Shown here piece after piece: positions 53,743 through 62,998 of a stretch of DNA of 64,000 bases (position 1 is the first letter of the stretch; every line of letters begins with the position of its first letter). Source of the stretch: Bacteroidia bacterium (lineage in GTDB: Bacteria; Bacteroidota; Bacteroidia; UKL13-3); NCBI GenBank assembly GCA_019695215.1, contig JAIBAK010000012.1:1-64000 (forward strand), in the 5' to 3' direction. The notes below the pieces were generated by a model, which did no database searches, was not told the origin of the DNA, and saw nothing but the letters and a program-made list of their open reading frames with translations. A program made the translations under genes and the position numbers.

Positions 53743-54168
53743 TTAGTGAGCAGGAGGAATGGCAGGCTTTATCACATTGCCCGTGATCACAATTATTTTT
53801 ACATTTGCATTTTTTGCGTTTGATCTTACGCCAATTTTTTTCATGAACACCCCCGGTCGAAATTGCGAATCATAGGCAACTTTTATGCTTCCTGTTCCAC
53901 CCGCAGGTATGGCTTCTTTTGGCCAAACAGCATTGGTACACCCGCAGGTTGTAATTACTTCAGTTAGCATCAGAGGCTGGCTCCCTTCATTTTTAAACTT
54001 AAACTCGGCTTCGGCTTTTTCTCCCTCCCAAATTTCTCCGAAATCAATAGTGTCGGTTTCAAAAACAATAACCGCACCCCGCATTTTTTTATGCTTAAGA
54101 GGCTTAGCCGTTTGGGCAAAAACTGCTGAAACATTAAAGACAAAAAACAAAATAAAGATTGCTCTCAT
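53743..54168 (-). CDS. DUF1573 protein (paralogue 3)
   Basis: 141 residues from the ATG at 54166-54168 (a TTG 12 bases upstream overlaps the previous stop but is less likely). Signal peptide (MRAIFILFFVFNVSAVFAQ), then the DUF1573 Ig-like domain: IDFGEIWEGEKAEAEFKFKN, the hallmark TTCGCTNAVWPKEAIPAGG and a final strand VKIIVITGNV. These are periplasmic or surface Ig-like proteins of unknown role. It is third in a tandem set. Confidence 0.88.
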   Translation of the reverse strand: MRAIFILFFVFNVSAVFAQTAKPLKHKKMRGAVIVFETDTIDFGEIWEGEKAEAEFKFKNEGSQPLMLTEVITTCGCTNAVWPKEAIPAGGTGSIKVAYDSQFRPGVFMKKIGVRSNAKNANVKIIVITGNVIKPAIPPAH

Positions 54169-54176
54169 CCGAAAAA

Positions 54177-54611
54177 TCAATGTTGAGGTATTTCTATTTT
54201 TTGCTCGGGTTGCGGTGGCATTTCAACCGTTCCTTTAATAATAAGTATGATAGGTGGTCCCGGAACATTGGTGTAAACAAATACCGCTTTTGTAAAATCA
54301 CCTATTCGTCCTTTGGTATCGTATTCAACCCGTATTTTCCCGGTTGCTCCGGGCTTTATCGGTTCGGTGGGCCACTGGGGGGTTGTACACCCGCACGACT
54401 TATCTACCTTTACAATAATGAGCGGTGCATTACCTGTATTTTTAAAAGTAAAAAAGTGAACAGCCGGTTCGCTTTCTTTAAGGCTTCCATAATCAAATGT
54501 GTCAGACTCAAATTTAATCTGAGGTTTCAGATTAACGGGCTTGGCCGGTTTTTGAGCAAAAACACAAAAACCAATTGCCATGGCGAAAACAAAACTTATT
54601 GCTTTTTTCAT
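54177..54611 (-). CDS. DUF1573 protein (paralogue 2)
   Basis: 144 residues with signal peptide (MKKAISFVFAMAIGFCVFAQ) and DUF1573 core: FDYGSLKESEPAVHFFTFKN, KSCGCTTPQWPTEPIKPGA and ILIIKGTVEM. Eight bases separate its stop from the ATG of paralogue 3. It ends in a proline-rich tail (PPQPEQKIEIPQH) like paralogue 1, suggesting recent duplication. Confidence 0.88.
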   Translation of the reverse strand: MKKAISFVFAMAIGFCVFAQKPAKPVNLKPQIKFESDTFDYGSLKESEPAVHFFTFKNTGNAPLIIVKVDKSCGCTTPQWPTEPIKPGATGKIRVEYDTKGRIGDFTKAVFVYTNVPGPPIILIIKGTVEMPPQPEQKIEIPQH

Positions 54612-54643
54612 AACCTAATATTGTTGGTAGCGGTGCATTGTGC

Positions 54644-54678
54644 AAATAAAAAAGGCCTTCTGTTTAGAGAAGGCCTTT
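54644..54678 (-). terminator. Terminator between DUF1573 paralogues 1 and 2
   Basis: Arms AAAGGCCTTCT/AGAAGGCCTTT (11 bases, 6-base loop) followed on the minus strand by a T-rich run. It suggests paralogue 1 is transcribed separately, with some read-through possible. Confidence 0.8.
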
Positions 54679-54704
54679 AAAAATTTTGTTAATACACCTA
54701 TTGA

Positions 54705-55148
54705 TTAATGTTGCGGAACTACAACCGGTGAGGCTGGCTGTTGGTTTGCCGGCTCCACATTTCCGGTAATGGTTAACATAACCATTGAAGTTTTGGCATT
54801 TGAGTTAACCGTAACTGTTTTGGTAAATGCTCCCGGACGTCCCTGAGTGTTATAAACAACTTTAATTACAGCTGTTGCACCCGGCTTAATTGGTTCTTTA
54901 GGCCATTCAGGAGTGGTGCATCCGCATGAAGCGGAAACATTAGTTAAAATCAAAGGCTCTTTTCCGGTATTTTTAAATTTGAAAAGATGGGTGGCAAGCT
55001 CCCCTTCTTTTACATTACCAAAGTCGTATTTTTCTTCTTCAAACTTAATGTCAGCCTGATTTTTATTTTCAACCTGTGGCTGTGTTTGCGCATTTGCAGC
55101 AAAGGTGGCTGCTAAAGCAAAAAATGTGTAAAGGATTAATTTTTTCAT
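54705..55148 (-). CDS. DUF1573 protein (paralogue 1)
   Basis: 147 residues with signal peptide (MKKLILYTFFALAATFAANA) and DUF1573 domain: YDFGNVKEGELATHLFKFKN, SASCGCTTPEWPKEPIKPGA and VMLTITGNVEP, ending PASPVVVPQH. First gene of the three-paralogue set on the minus strand, divergent from the fused E1 gene. Confidence 0.88.
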   Translation of the reverse strand: MKKLILYTFFALAATFAANAQTQPQVENKNQADIKFEEEKYDFGNVKEGELATHLFKFKNTGKEPLILTNVSASCGCTTPEWPKEPIKPGATAVIKVVYNTQGRPGAFTKTVTVNSNAKTSMVMLTITGNVEPANQQPASPVVVPQH

Positions 55149-55310
55149 CTTTATTCGTATTCTTTTTGGGTGGTAAATTTACAATAACTATTCCAAATAT
55201 TGAACAGTGTCAAATTAAAGCGGGATTGAGGGAAAAAACAAGCAGCCGTAAATTTCATTTTTTCGCATCGCCTTTGCACCTTATTTTTGAATTTTAAAAT
55301 CAGCAACCGA

Positions 55311-57719
55311 ATGAACGCAACCGAATCACAATCTTTAACACTGGAGCAATTCAAACACGTGGTAATGAACGACTACAAGGTTTGTTTTGAAAGCAGACAA
55401 GCCAGTTTATTAGGCCGAAAAGAGGTTTTAACCGGTAAGGCTAAATTTGGGATTTTTGGCGATGGCAAGGAATTGCCGCAGGTGGCAATGGCAAAAGCCT
55501 TTCAGGAGGGCGACTTCAGGTCGGGTTATTACCGCGATCAAACATTTATGATGGCCAGCGGATTACACACTGTTCAGGAGTTTTTTGCTCAGCTATACGC
55601 CAATACCAGCGTAGAGGCAGAACCAGCCTCGGCCGGAAGAATGATGAACGGACACTTTGCTACCCGAACCCTTAACGAAGATGGCACGTGGAAAGAGTTG
55701 AAAAAATTAAAAAACTCCTCGGCCGATATTTCACCTACAGCCGGGCAAATGCTGCGGTTAGTTGGATTGGCACATGCTTCCAAATATTATCGCGATAACA
55801 AGGAGCTGATTGGAGAAAATCAGTTTTCGGAAAACGGTAATGAAATTGCCTGGGGAACCATTGGCAACGCCTCTACTTCGGAAGGACATTTTTTTGAAGC
55901 CATTAATGCCGCAGGTGTGCTCAAAGTTCCTATGATTATTTCGGTGTGGGACGATGAATACGGAATTTCGGTTCATGCTAAATACCAAACCACCAAACAA
56001 AACATTTCGGAGATTTTAAAAGGATTTGAATTAAATGATAAAGGAGAAGGTTTTAATATCTACCGCGTAAACGGATGGGACTATCCCGAGTTAGTTCGCG
56101 TGTATGAAACCGCAGCCAAAGAGGCGCGTGAAAAACATATCCCGGCCATTGTGCATGTAAAAGAACTAACCCAGCCTCAGGGTCATTCAACTTCCGGTTC
56201 GCACGAACGCTACAAAAGTAAGGAACGGTTGCAATGGGAACTTGAGAACGATTGCGTACTTAAATTCAGGCAATGGATTTTAAGCAGCGGCCTGAGCACC
56301 GAGCAGGAACTGACCCGTTTGGAAGAGGATGCCAAAATTTTTGTGAACGTAGCCAAAAAATCGGCATGGGAAAATTATCTGGCTCCCATAAAAAAAGATA
56401 TTGCCGAAGCCTGTGTGATGATGGAGCAGCTGGCATCGGTAAATGCAAACGGAGAAAATATTCGCAAACTTGCTGCCGACCTCAGAAAAATTACCGAGCC
56501 GGTGCGCAAAGATATGATGGTGGCTATGAATAAAGCTCTGCGCATTTCGTATGGCGAAAACCATGCTTACCGAAATGAACTGATAGAGTTTCGTCAGCAG
56601 CAAATTGAAACCAATAAAGAGCGCTACAGCTCTTATTTATACAGCAGTTCTGCAGCATCGGCCATTAAAGTAACCGAAGTAAATCCGGAGTACTCGAAAG
56701 AAAGTAAAACTGTTGACGGACGTGAAATAATGCAGGCGTTCTTTGATAAAGTTTTAGAAAAAGACCCCCGTGTATTTGCCTTTGGCGAAGATGTAGGAAA
56801 AATTGGTGACGTGAATCAGGGCTTTGCCGGTTTACAGGAAAAATTCGGAGAAACGCGTGTGTTCGATACCGGAATCAGAGAGCTTACCATTATCGGACAG
56901 GGATTGGGTGCTGCCATGCGCGGCCTTCGCCCCATTGCCGAAATTCAATACTTAGATTATTTACTTTATGCATTGCAACCATTAAGCGATGACTTAGCCA
57001 CACTGCAGTACCGGACAAAGGGCGGACAAAAAGCACCGCTTATTGTGCGCACCAGAGGCCACCGCTTAGAGGGAATATGGCACTCGGGTTCTCCCATGGG
57101 AATGATTTTAAATTCTCTTCGCGGCATGTACATACTCACCCCGCGCAACATGACACAGGCGGCAGGTTTTTACAATACCATGCTTAAAAGCGATGAGCCG
57201 GCTTTAATTATTGAATGCCTCAACGGATATCGTCTCAAAGAAAAAATGCCTGATAACCTGGGAGAGTACACCGTTATACCCGGCAAACCGGAAGTGCTGC
57301 GAAACGGAACCGATGTTACCATTATTACCTACGGCTCCAGTTGCCGCATTGCCGAAGAGGCCGCTCTGCATCTGGCAGAAATGAATGTGCATTGCGAACT
57401 GATAGATGTACAAAGTTTACTTCCGTTTGATACCGGCCACTCTATTGTTGAATCACTAAAGAAAACCAACAAGGTGATATTTCTTGATGAAGACGTACAG
57501 GGTGGTGCCAGCGCATTTATGATGCAGCAGGTACTCGAAATTCAAAACGGATACAAGTGGCTTGATTGCGCCCCTCGCACACTCACGGCAAAAGACCATC
57601 GTCCGGCTTATGCAACTGACGGAGATTATTTCTCTAAATCAAATGCCGAGCAATTAGTAGAACTGGTGATGGAAATGATGCACGAACAAAACCCGTTGCA
57701 GTTTCCGCGATTTATTTAA
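55311..57719 (+). CDS. Fused alpha/beta 2-oxo acid dehydrogenase E1 component
   Basis: 802 residues from the ATG at 55311 (an in-frame TTG lies 24 bases upstream). Residues ~1-430 are the E1 alpha part (FRSGYYRDQTFMMASG, TSEGHFFEAINAAGV, PMIISVWDDEYGIS). In the thiamine-diphosphate motif the usual GDG reads GNA. Residues ~460-802 are the E1 beta part (VFAFGEDVGKIGDVNQGF, RVFDTGIRELTIIGQGLG, GTDVTIITYGSSCRIAEEAA). The fusion is a known layout in Bacteroidota for branched-chain or pyruvate-type complexes. E2 and E3 genes are not nearby. Substrate class uncertain. Confidence 0.9.
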   Translation: MNATESQSLTLEQFKHVVMNDYKVCFESRQASLLGRKEVLTGKAKFGIFGDGKELPQVAMAKAFQEGDFRSGYYRDQTFMMASGLHTVQEFFAQLYANTSVEAEPASAGRMMNGHFATRTLNEDGTWKELKKLKNSSADISPTAGQMLRLVGLAHASKYYRDNKELIGENQFSENGNEIAWGTIGNASTSEGHFFEAINAAGVLKVPMIISVWDDEYGISVHAKYQTTKQNISEILKGFELNDKGEGFNIYRVNGWDYPELVRVYETAAKEAREKHIPAIVHVKELTQPQGHSTSGSHERYKSKERLQWELENDCVLKFRQWILSSGLSTEQELTRLEEDAKIFVNVAKKSAWENYLAPIKKDIAEACVMMEQLASVNANGENIRKLAADLRKITEPVRKDMMVAMNKALRISYGENHAYRNELIEFRQQQIETNKERYSSYLYSSSAASAIKVTEVNPEYSKESKTVDGREIMQAFFDKVLEKDPRVFAFGEDVGKIGDVNQGFAGLQEKFGETRVFDTGIRELTIIGQGLGAAMRGLRPIAEIQYLDYLLYALQPLSDDLATLQYRTKGGQKAPLIVRTRGHRLEGIWHSGSPMGMILNSLRGMYILTPRNMTQAAGFYNTMLKSDEPALIIECLNGYRLKEKMPDNLGEYTVIPGKPEVLRNGTDVTIITYGSSCRIAEEAALHLAEMNVHCELIDVQSLLPFDTGHSIVESLKKTNKVIFLDEDVQGGASAFMMQQVLEIQNGYKWLDCAPRTLTAKDHRPAYATDGDYFSKSNAEQLVELVMEMMHEQNPLQFPRFI

Positions 57720-57727
57720 AAAGAAAA

Positions 57728-57743
57728 GGGAGCAAATGCTCCC
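57728..57743 (-). terminator. Terminator between converging genes
   Basis: GGGAGCA-AA-TGCTCCC; on the minus strand it is followed by TTTTCTTTTT, so it mainly serves the outer-membrane gene ending at 57771. Confidence 0.75.
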
Positions 57744-57770
57744 TCTCTACTTTACACTATGTATAATGCA

Positions 57771-58784
57771 TCAGAAAGGAAGTTTGACTCCGATAGTAGG
57801 TATGCCATGTTGTTTGCTGTAATGAATAAATCCAAATGAGTACTGAAATCCTTTATACTCTAACAAAAAACCAAAATGACCCGGATTCCCTGTAAACACT
57901 CCATCCGATTTAGGGGATTTTGCGATAAACCCTCCCTCCAGTCCGTAGGAGAACGAGTTTTTTGATCTTGGATTGGAATTAACCAGAAAGAATAAATCAT
58001 AGCCTGTATTTGAATATACTTTATTAAACTTCCCCCCGCTGAAATCGGTGAAAAAATATCCGCTCATTTTTATTCCCGTTTTAAAAACATCCTGATTATA
58101 CTTATTTCGGTAGTTATAATGCAGCGATGCTCCCACAATGGGTGTCGGCACATTGCCAACCAAAGTTATGCCTGCCACGGGAGTCATTTCAATAGTTTCA
58201 TAGCGGGTTCGATATTTTTTTACTTCCGTAAAGCCATCTAATCGCTGTACCATATCGTAACGGTAGTTTCTTTTAACCTCCTTTTTATTGGCCAGCGCAA
58301 AATTGATTGCTGCCAACAAATTCAGGTCAGCAATTTCCTTCAGATCCGTAGTATCGTTCACATAAAACTGCATCAGTATTCCGGAGTGCAAATCAAAAAG
58401 ATTCAGCTCATGTTTTGGCAGGTTTTCGGTTATGGAATATACCTCTTTGCCCAGTTCAAATGCTTCGTCTGCATATTCTTCCTGTTTCATTTTTAGCCTG
58501 CGGTTTCCATTGGGATGAATCAGGTAAAATACTTTAACCGGAAGTTGTTTGTTTTCTGATTTGCTCAAAGCTGCATTAAAGTCGTTAATAAAAACGTTTT
58601 TTAACGAATCGGCCCGTGTATAGGAAATAATTTTCAGCATTGATTCGCCTATAACACGCACTTGTGTCTGACCTGTTAGTTTCACAACCAGTGTGTCGTT
58701 GAGAGTTAAGTGGTCGTCATTTTGAGCCGCAGAGGTAAACGGAAGGGCAATACCTACCCAGCACATAAAAAGTATATGTTTCAT
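57771..58784 (-). CDS. Exported hypothetical protein, possible beta-barrel, of ECF operon 1
   Basis: 337 residues with a signal peptide (MKHILFMCWVGIALPFTSAAQ). A mixed N-terminal half (VVKLTGQTQVRVIGESMLKI) precedes a C-terminal region of alternating strands (PVAGITLVGNVPTPIVGASL, KTGIKMSGYFFTDFSG) ending IPTIGVKLPF with terminal Phe, as in outer-membrane barrels. No known family recognised. It is the last gene of the sigma/anti-sigma operon, 20 bases after the anti-sigma-like gene, so it may be the stress target. Confidence 0.65.
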   Translation of the reverse strand: MKHILFMCWVGIALPFTSAAQNDDHLTLNDTLVVKLTGQTQVRVIGESMLKIISYTRADSLKNVFINDFNAALSKSENKQLPVKVFYLIHPNGNRRLKMKQEEYADEAFELGKEVYSITENLPKHELNLFDLHSGILMQFYVNDTTDLKEIADLNLLAAINFALANKKEVKRNYRYDMVQRLDGFTEVKKYRTRYETIEMTPVAGITLVGNVPTPIVGASLHYNYRNKYNQDVFKTGIKMSGYFFTDFSGGKFNKVYSNTGYDLFFLVNSNPRSKNSFSYGLEGGFIAKSPKSDGVFTGNPGHFGFLLEYKGFQYSFGFIHYSKQHGIPTIGVKLPF

Positions 58785-58804
58785 ATAATTAAAAATTTAG
58801 TTGT

Positions 58805-59440
58805 TTAAAAATTCGTGTGCAGTTTCAGCGGAGAATCGAAACTGTTTTTGTTTTTTGCGCTTTTTGCCAGAGAGCCAATGGTAAATCGGAATTTGGGTTT
58901 TGCTGAATTTGTTACAGCTACCCATTCCTGTGGTTTTATGCTGTCGGTAAAATCAACAACCTGTAAAGCCGGTTTTGTTTTTTGCACTTTTGCCACCAGT
59001 GGTTTTTCCTGTATATCCGCCACCGGAATAACCGAATCAGTGGATACCGCGACTATTAGAATTTTATCATCGGCCACCGGTGTTACCACTGGTTTTTTAT
59101 TCACTCCTTTATGTTTTGACCGTTTTTTTTCTTTCTTTTCAATAACCATTTCGGTGAGTTGCTTTTCTGTTTTTGCCACTACAGGTTTGTTTTTGATTTG
59201 CTTCACCTGCTGCACCGCGTTTAGGGGTTGTTCGGATTTTATATTCAGCCAAAAAACTCCGGCAACCATAAGTATGACAGCTGCACTGCTCCAATACCAT
59301 AAAGGTCTTTTATTTTTCCTGCCTTCAAGAGAAGCTTCAATCAGCTCCCACTTACCGGCCAGCGAGGTTTGGTACCCTTCAGGCAGGCTGTCAAGTGAAT
59401 TTATTTTTTCCTGTATAATTTTATTCTCCAAGTTTTCCAT
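58805..59440 (-). CDS. Anti-sigma factor-like single-pass membrane protein
   Basis: 211 residues from the ATG at 59438-59440. A cytoplasmic helical N-terminus (ENKIIQEKINSLDSLPEGYQ) is followed by one membrane helix (about 55-72, YWSSAAVILMVAGVFWLNI) and a long, Lys/Val-rich low-complexity periplasmic part. Position directly after the ECF sigma gene (20-base overlap) and this topology are those of anti-sigma factors, although no zinc-binding HxxxCxxC motif is present. It probably sequesters the sigma factor. Confidence 0.7.
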   Translation of the reverse strand: MENLENKIIQEKINSLDSLPEGYQTSLAGKWELIEASLEGRKNKRPLWYWSSAAVILMVAGVFWLNIKSEQPLNAVQQVKQIKNKPVVAKTEKQLTEMVIEKKEKKRSKHKGVNKKPVVTPVADDKILIVAVSTDSVIPVADIQEKPLVAKVQKTKPALQVVDFTDSIKPQEWVAVTNSAKPKFRFTIGSLAKSAKNKNSFDSPLKLHTNF

Positions 59441-59981
59441 AACTCCTCCATCCGTGTTGTTCAACCATTTTTTTCAGTCGTGCTCTTGCTTTTTGATATT
59501 GTGTTTTGCTGGTGCTTTCTGTTATACCCAGCATTTCGGCAATCTCTTTGTGTGCGTACCCTTCCACTACAAAAAGGTTCAGAACGGTTCGGTAACCTGT
59601 GGGCAGTTGGGTAATAAGCTCAACCAATTCTTCGGCATGCATTTGCTGCAATACATCGCTCTGATCCGGAATCTCTGCAATGGTTTCCTCCGCCATCAGG
59701 TAAAAACTGTTTTTCTTACGCAACTCCATTAACGCCTCATTCACCACCATTTTTCTCACCCACATAAATAAACTGTGCTCTCCTGTAAATTCAAATTCCG
59801 ACAAGCGCTGAAACATTCGCATCAGTGCACGCATGGTGCAATCCTCGGCTTCGGTATGTTGCGGAATATAGCGCTGGCTTACTCTGAACATGGAAGCATA
59901 CATCGTTTCAAAAAGTTCCCGCTGGGCCGTGCGGTCGCCTTTCTTACATAATTTCACAAATGATGCTGTAAAATGTTTCAT
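59421..59981 (-). CDS. ECF-type RNA polymerase sigma factor (1)
   Basis: 186 residues from the ATG at 59979-59981 (a TTG lies three codons earlier). Region 2: YIPQHTEAEDCTMRALMRMF with MWVRKMVVNEAL. Region 4: LPTGYRTVLNLFVVEGYAHK and IAEMLGITESTSKTQYQKAR. Group 4 sigma factors redirect RNA polymerase to a small envelope-stress regulon. It heads the three-gene operon 57771-59981. It is closely related in the region 4 motifs to the second sigma factor at 62999. Confidence 0.92.
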   Translation of the reverse strand: MKHFTASFVKLCKKGDRTAQRELFETMYASMFRVSQRYIPQHTEAEDCTMRALMRMFQRLSEFEFTGEHSLFMWVRKMVVNEALMELRKKNSFYLMAEETIAEIPDQSDVLQQMHAEELVELITQLPTGYRTVLNLFVVEGYAHKEIAEMLGITESTSKTQYQKARARLKKMVEQHGWRSYGKLGE

Positions 59982-60074
59982 GTGCTTCAACTGCTAAAAT
60001 GCAGCCCGGGCATTAAAAGTTGCCTAAGGTAGAAAGAAAATCGAAAAATAATTCTAATTCGCTGAAAAACAGGG

Positions 60075-61436
60075 TTAGGTTTTAACCCAAAGATGATCAT
60101 GCGCTTCGGGTAAAAAATGGTGGAAGCAGAATTTTTCCAATTCAGCCAACTCCTGTTGAGCCTCGTAATCGAAACTGCTTTTTTGTGCGAGCGCCTTTTG
60201 GAGCGGTATAAACCGAAGAGATTTTCCCGCAGGATTATAATGCATATAAAGCGGTAGTACTTTTACCCCGCTAATCATTTTATGAGGTTTGCCATGTTTT
60301 GTTCCCTTACTAAAAGTTACTTCGAGCATCACGGGCATGTGGCACCAGGTAAAAATATCATAGGCCACAAAATCGGCTAACGAGTAGATGGCAAAACCTT
60401 TTTTGTTTTCACCGGTGTGCGGGTCGTTAAACGTTACCACCTCCATAGGTTGTGCATTGTGCGGATGACCTCCAAGAATAATATCGGCTCCGCATTCATT
60501 AAATACCCGGTGAAACAACTCAACGGTGTGGGCCGATGGATAGGCCTGATACGCATTGCCTGCATGCAGGGAGAGTACAATAAAATCAGCGCCTCGTTTT
60601 CGTGCCGCAGCACATTGCTTTTTTATAAACCACAGGTCGCACCCGGGTACATTAAGCGGAAAATGATTCACCAGCCAGGGTTTTCCAGCGGGAGTGGCGA
60701 GTTTATTTAGTGAATAGGTTGCGGCTATAAATGCGGTTTTAATTCCGTTACGTTCCATTACAGGAAAATCATCAACGGCATGTTCATTCATAGCTGCACC
60801 GCACCAGGCAATTTTATTTTCTTTTAAAAATTCCAGCGTTTGAAAAAGTCCTTTTTTGCCCATATCCATTGAGTGGTTATTGGCCACACTCAACACATCG
60901 TATCCTTTGAACTTTCCGTTTCCGTTAAAAATGCTGAACATTTCGGATGAGCAGTTAAAATACATATCGTTCAGCATCACCTCGGGCACCAATTGCGCTT
61001 TTTTCGATTGTTTAAATGGTGTTTCCAGATTGGCAAAAACCAAATCGGCATTAAAAAACCAATCTCCTGTTTCATCCCACAAATGCGCAGCCGATTGTTT
61101 ATTCACAAGCCGGTAAGGCATCAGGTCGCCTCCTGCGTGCATGGTACACGAAGTATTCTCAATAAAACCGGAGTCGGTGAAATCTATTTTTTGCGAACGG
61201 AAATAGGTTTCGAGTCCTGAATTTTCCGTAGCTTCGGTATGTGGCTTTAAATAGTATTTATACCCCAGATAAATAGCACCGGCCTCGCCCATAGTGAATG
61301 GATTTTCTTCAAAATTTACCAATGGAAAACGCCAGCCTTTTTTTCTAAACAAATGCACCAGCCCAAATACTCCTTTGAGCAGCAGCACCAGCCATTTTCC
61401 TTTACGGGTGAGGGTTCTTACCGGAAAAATGCCCAT
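60075..61436 (-). CDS. CapA-family (poly-gamma-glutamate synthesis-like) phosphoesterase
   Basis: 453 residues from the ATG at 61434-61436. Metallophosphoesterase pattern of the PGA_cap family: HAGGDLMPYR, FANLETPFK, LSVANNHSMDMGKKG, VLSLHAGNAYQAYPS and ADIILGGHPHNAQPME. The N-terminal ~30 residues are hydrophobic and basic (KGKWLVLLLKGVFGLVHLF), so membrane association is likely. The upstream symporter gene overlaps its start by 35 bases, indicating an operon. CapA-type proteins assist export or processing of gamma-glutamyl polymers; no pgsBC genes are seen, so the role here is open. Confidence 0.87.
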   Translation of the reverse strand: MGIFPVRTLTRKGKWLVLLLKGVFGLVHLFRKKGWRFPLVNFEENPFTMGEAGAIYLGYKYYLKPHTEATENSGLETYFRSQKIDFTDSGFIENTSCTMHAGGDLMPYRLVNKQSAAHLWDETGDWFFNADLVFANLETPFKQSKKAQLVPEVMLNDMYFNCSSEMFSIFNGNGKFKGYDVLSVANNHSMDMGKKGLFQTLEFLKENKIAWCGAAMNEHAVDDFPVMERNGIKTAFIAATYSLNKLATPAGKPWLVNHFPLNVPGCDLWFIKKQCAAARKRGADFIVLSLHAGNAYQAYPSAHTVELFHRVFNECGADIILGGHPHNAQPMEVVTFNDPHTGENKKGFAIYSLADFVAYDIFTWCHMPVMLEVTFSKGTKHGKPHKMISGVKVLPLYMHYNPAGKSLRFIPLQKALAQKSSFDYEAQQELAELEKFCFHHFLPEAHDHLWVKT

Positions 61437-62823
61437 GACGAACAAATGCTAAAATCACCAGATGAAACAACAGTGCAAAACATACCCCAAAATACACCTC
61501 GTTTACTTCTTCCCAAAGTCCACTTTTACCCGCCCTGTATAATTTTATGGAATAAGTAAACGACACACTCAACAGCATTTGCCAAAACACCAATGAAGGC
61601 GCAATCTTAAAACGGGTATATGAAAACAAAACCGGTATCAGCAGTCCGGCACATACATAAGGAGTAAAATCAAAAAAAATGGCAACTACCGAACTGTCTT
61701 TGTACAACACACAAAGCAGCGCATTGGCCACACCCACCGCCATTAGGGTAAAGCGCGTGAGTTGTTCTATACTCAACGACAGATATTTTTTATTGGCATG
61801 CAATAAATCTTTTGAAATACTGATAGCCGAGGTAAACAAAAAACTGTTGCCCGTTGAAACAATGGTGGCCAACAATCCGGTAAAAAAAAGGCCCATGGGT
61901 ACAGGAGACAAAAACTGCTGCCCAGCTATAAGGTAAAGTTGATATGACGGAAACAGCGAACCCGAATGCTGTAACAAACTTAAAGCATAAAGGGCTGCAG
62001 TGGCTGCGAGGAAATCAAATAATGTCCAGCAAAGTACGCTTATCACTAATCCCTTTTGCGCGGTGGCTGGTTTGTTAACGGAATAAATACGCTGATGGTA
62101 ATTGGGGTCGACCAATACGACTGCGGCAAATAAAAACCAGGAGCCAATATACCAATACGACTGTGGTAAATGAAAGCGAAGTAAATCTGGATTAATGGTT
62201 TGAAGCGGAGAAAGCCCGTAGACAACAAACAGGCTGATGACAATGGTTGCAAATCCTGCAAACATAAAAATGAACTGAAGTAAATCTGTTTTCACTACGG
62301 TTTTAAATCCGCCCTTTAAAATATACCCACCCGAAAAAAGAGTGGCGAGCCCAATACACCACACCATATTCCAGCCCCAGATAAAATGTAATACCTGAGC
62401 TGTCATGAGCAGATACATGGCAGGAGCCGTAAGAAGTAAAATAAGCATTGTTCCAATGGTTGCCACCCTGTTTCCGTAATGGTGTCTGAGTAAATCCGAA
62501 AGGGTTGTAAATTTTCCTTCCCTTGCTTTTTTGGCATAAAACAAGGCAAACACCAGTGAAAACAACGAATACGGAAGACTTAAAAACAGCCATGCCGAAA
62601 CACCGTGTTGTGCATACAGTTCACCTATTCCCAGCACCCAGCCATACATGGTTGATACAAGAGTAGCCACAAACGGAAAGAGCGTAACCCTGCGACCGGC
62701 AAGAATGAAGTCGGACGATGAATCGGGAGTTTTCTTTCGTACAAAGGCTATTAAAACCAGTACTAAAAAATAACCCGCAATAATTAACTGGGCTGATGCA
62801 GGCACGGGTACAAATAAAAGCAT
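61402..62823 (-). CDS. Sodium:solute symporter (SSF family)
   Basis: 473 residues, about 12-13 membrane helices. SSF signatures: FILAGRRVTLFPFVATLVST at the N-terminus, VLGIGELYAQHGVSAWLFLS, a central FMFAGFATIVISLFVVYGL and GLLATIVSTGNSFLFTSAISISKDL, the typical helix with the Na+-site serines. The solute cannot be predicted. It overlaps the CapA-like gene downstream by 35 bases and is divergent from sigma factor 2. Confidence 0.9.
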   Translation of the reverse strand: MLLFVPVPASAQLIIAGYFLVLVLIAFVRKKTPDSSSDFILAGRRVTLFPFVATLVSTMYGWVLGIGELYAQHGVSAWLFLSLPYSLFSLVFALFYAKKAREGKFTTLSDLLRHHYGNRVATIGTMLILLLTAPAMYLLMTAQVLHFIWGWNMVWCIGLATLFSGGYILKGGFKTVVKTDLLQFIFMFAGFATIVISLFVVYGLSPLQTINPDLLRFHLPQSYWYIGSWFLFAAVVLVDPNYHQRIYSVNKPATAQKGLVISVLCWTLFDFLAATAALYALSLLQHSGSLFPSYQLYLIAGQQFLSPVPMGLFFTGLLATIVSTGNSFLFTSAISISKDLLHANKKYLSLSIEQLTRFTLMAVGVANALLCVLYKDSSVVAIFFDFTPYVCAGLLIPVLFSYTRFKIAPSLVFWQMLLSVSFTYSIKLYRAGKSGLWEEVNEVYFGVCFALLFHLVILAFVRHGHFSGKNPHP

Positions 62824-62998
62824 CGATTGTGTTATTTATTAGTAAAAGTTTAGCCCAACGCAAAATTGATCCCAAGAGCAGGGCAAATTGTTCGTTTGAT
62901 TTATAGCGCCTTACGAATTAAGGAGGGAAAATAATGTCTCGGCATACAACCCCAGCACTCGTCCTGTGGTCTTTATCAGTAATTAACCTCACTTCATA

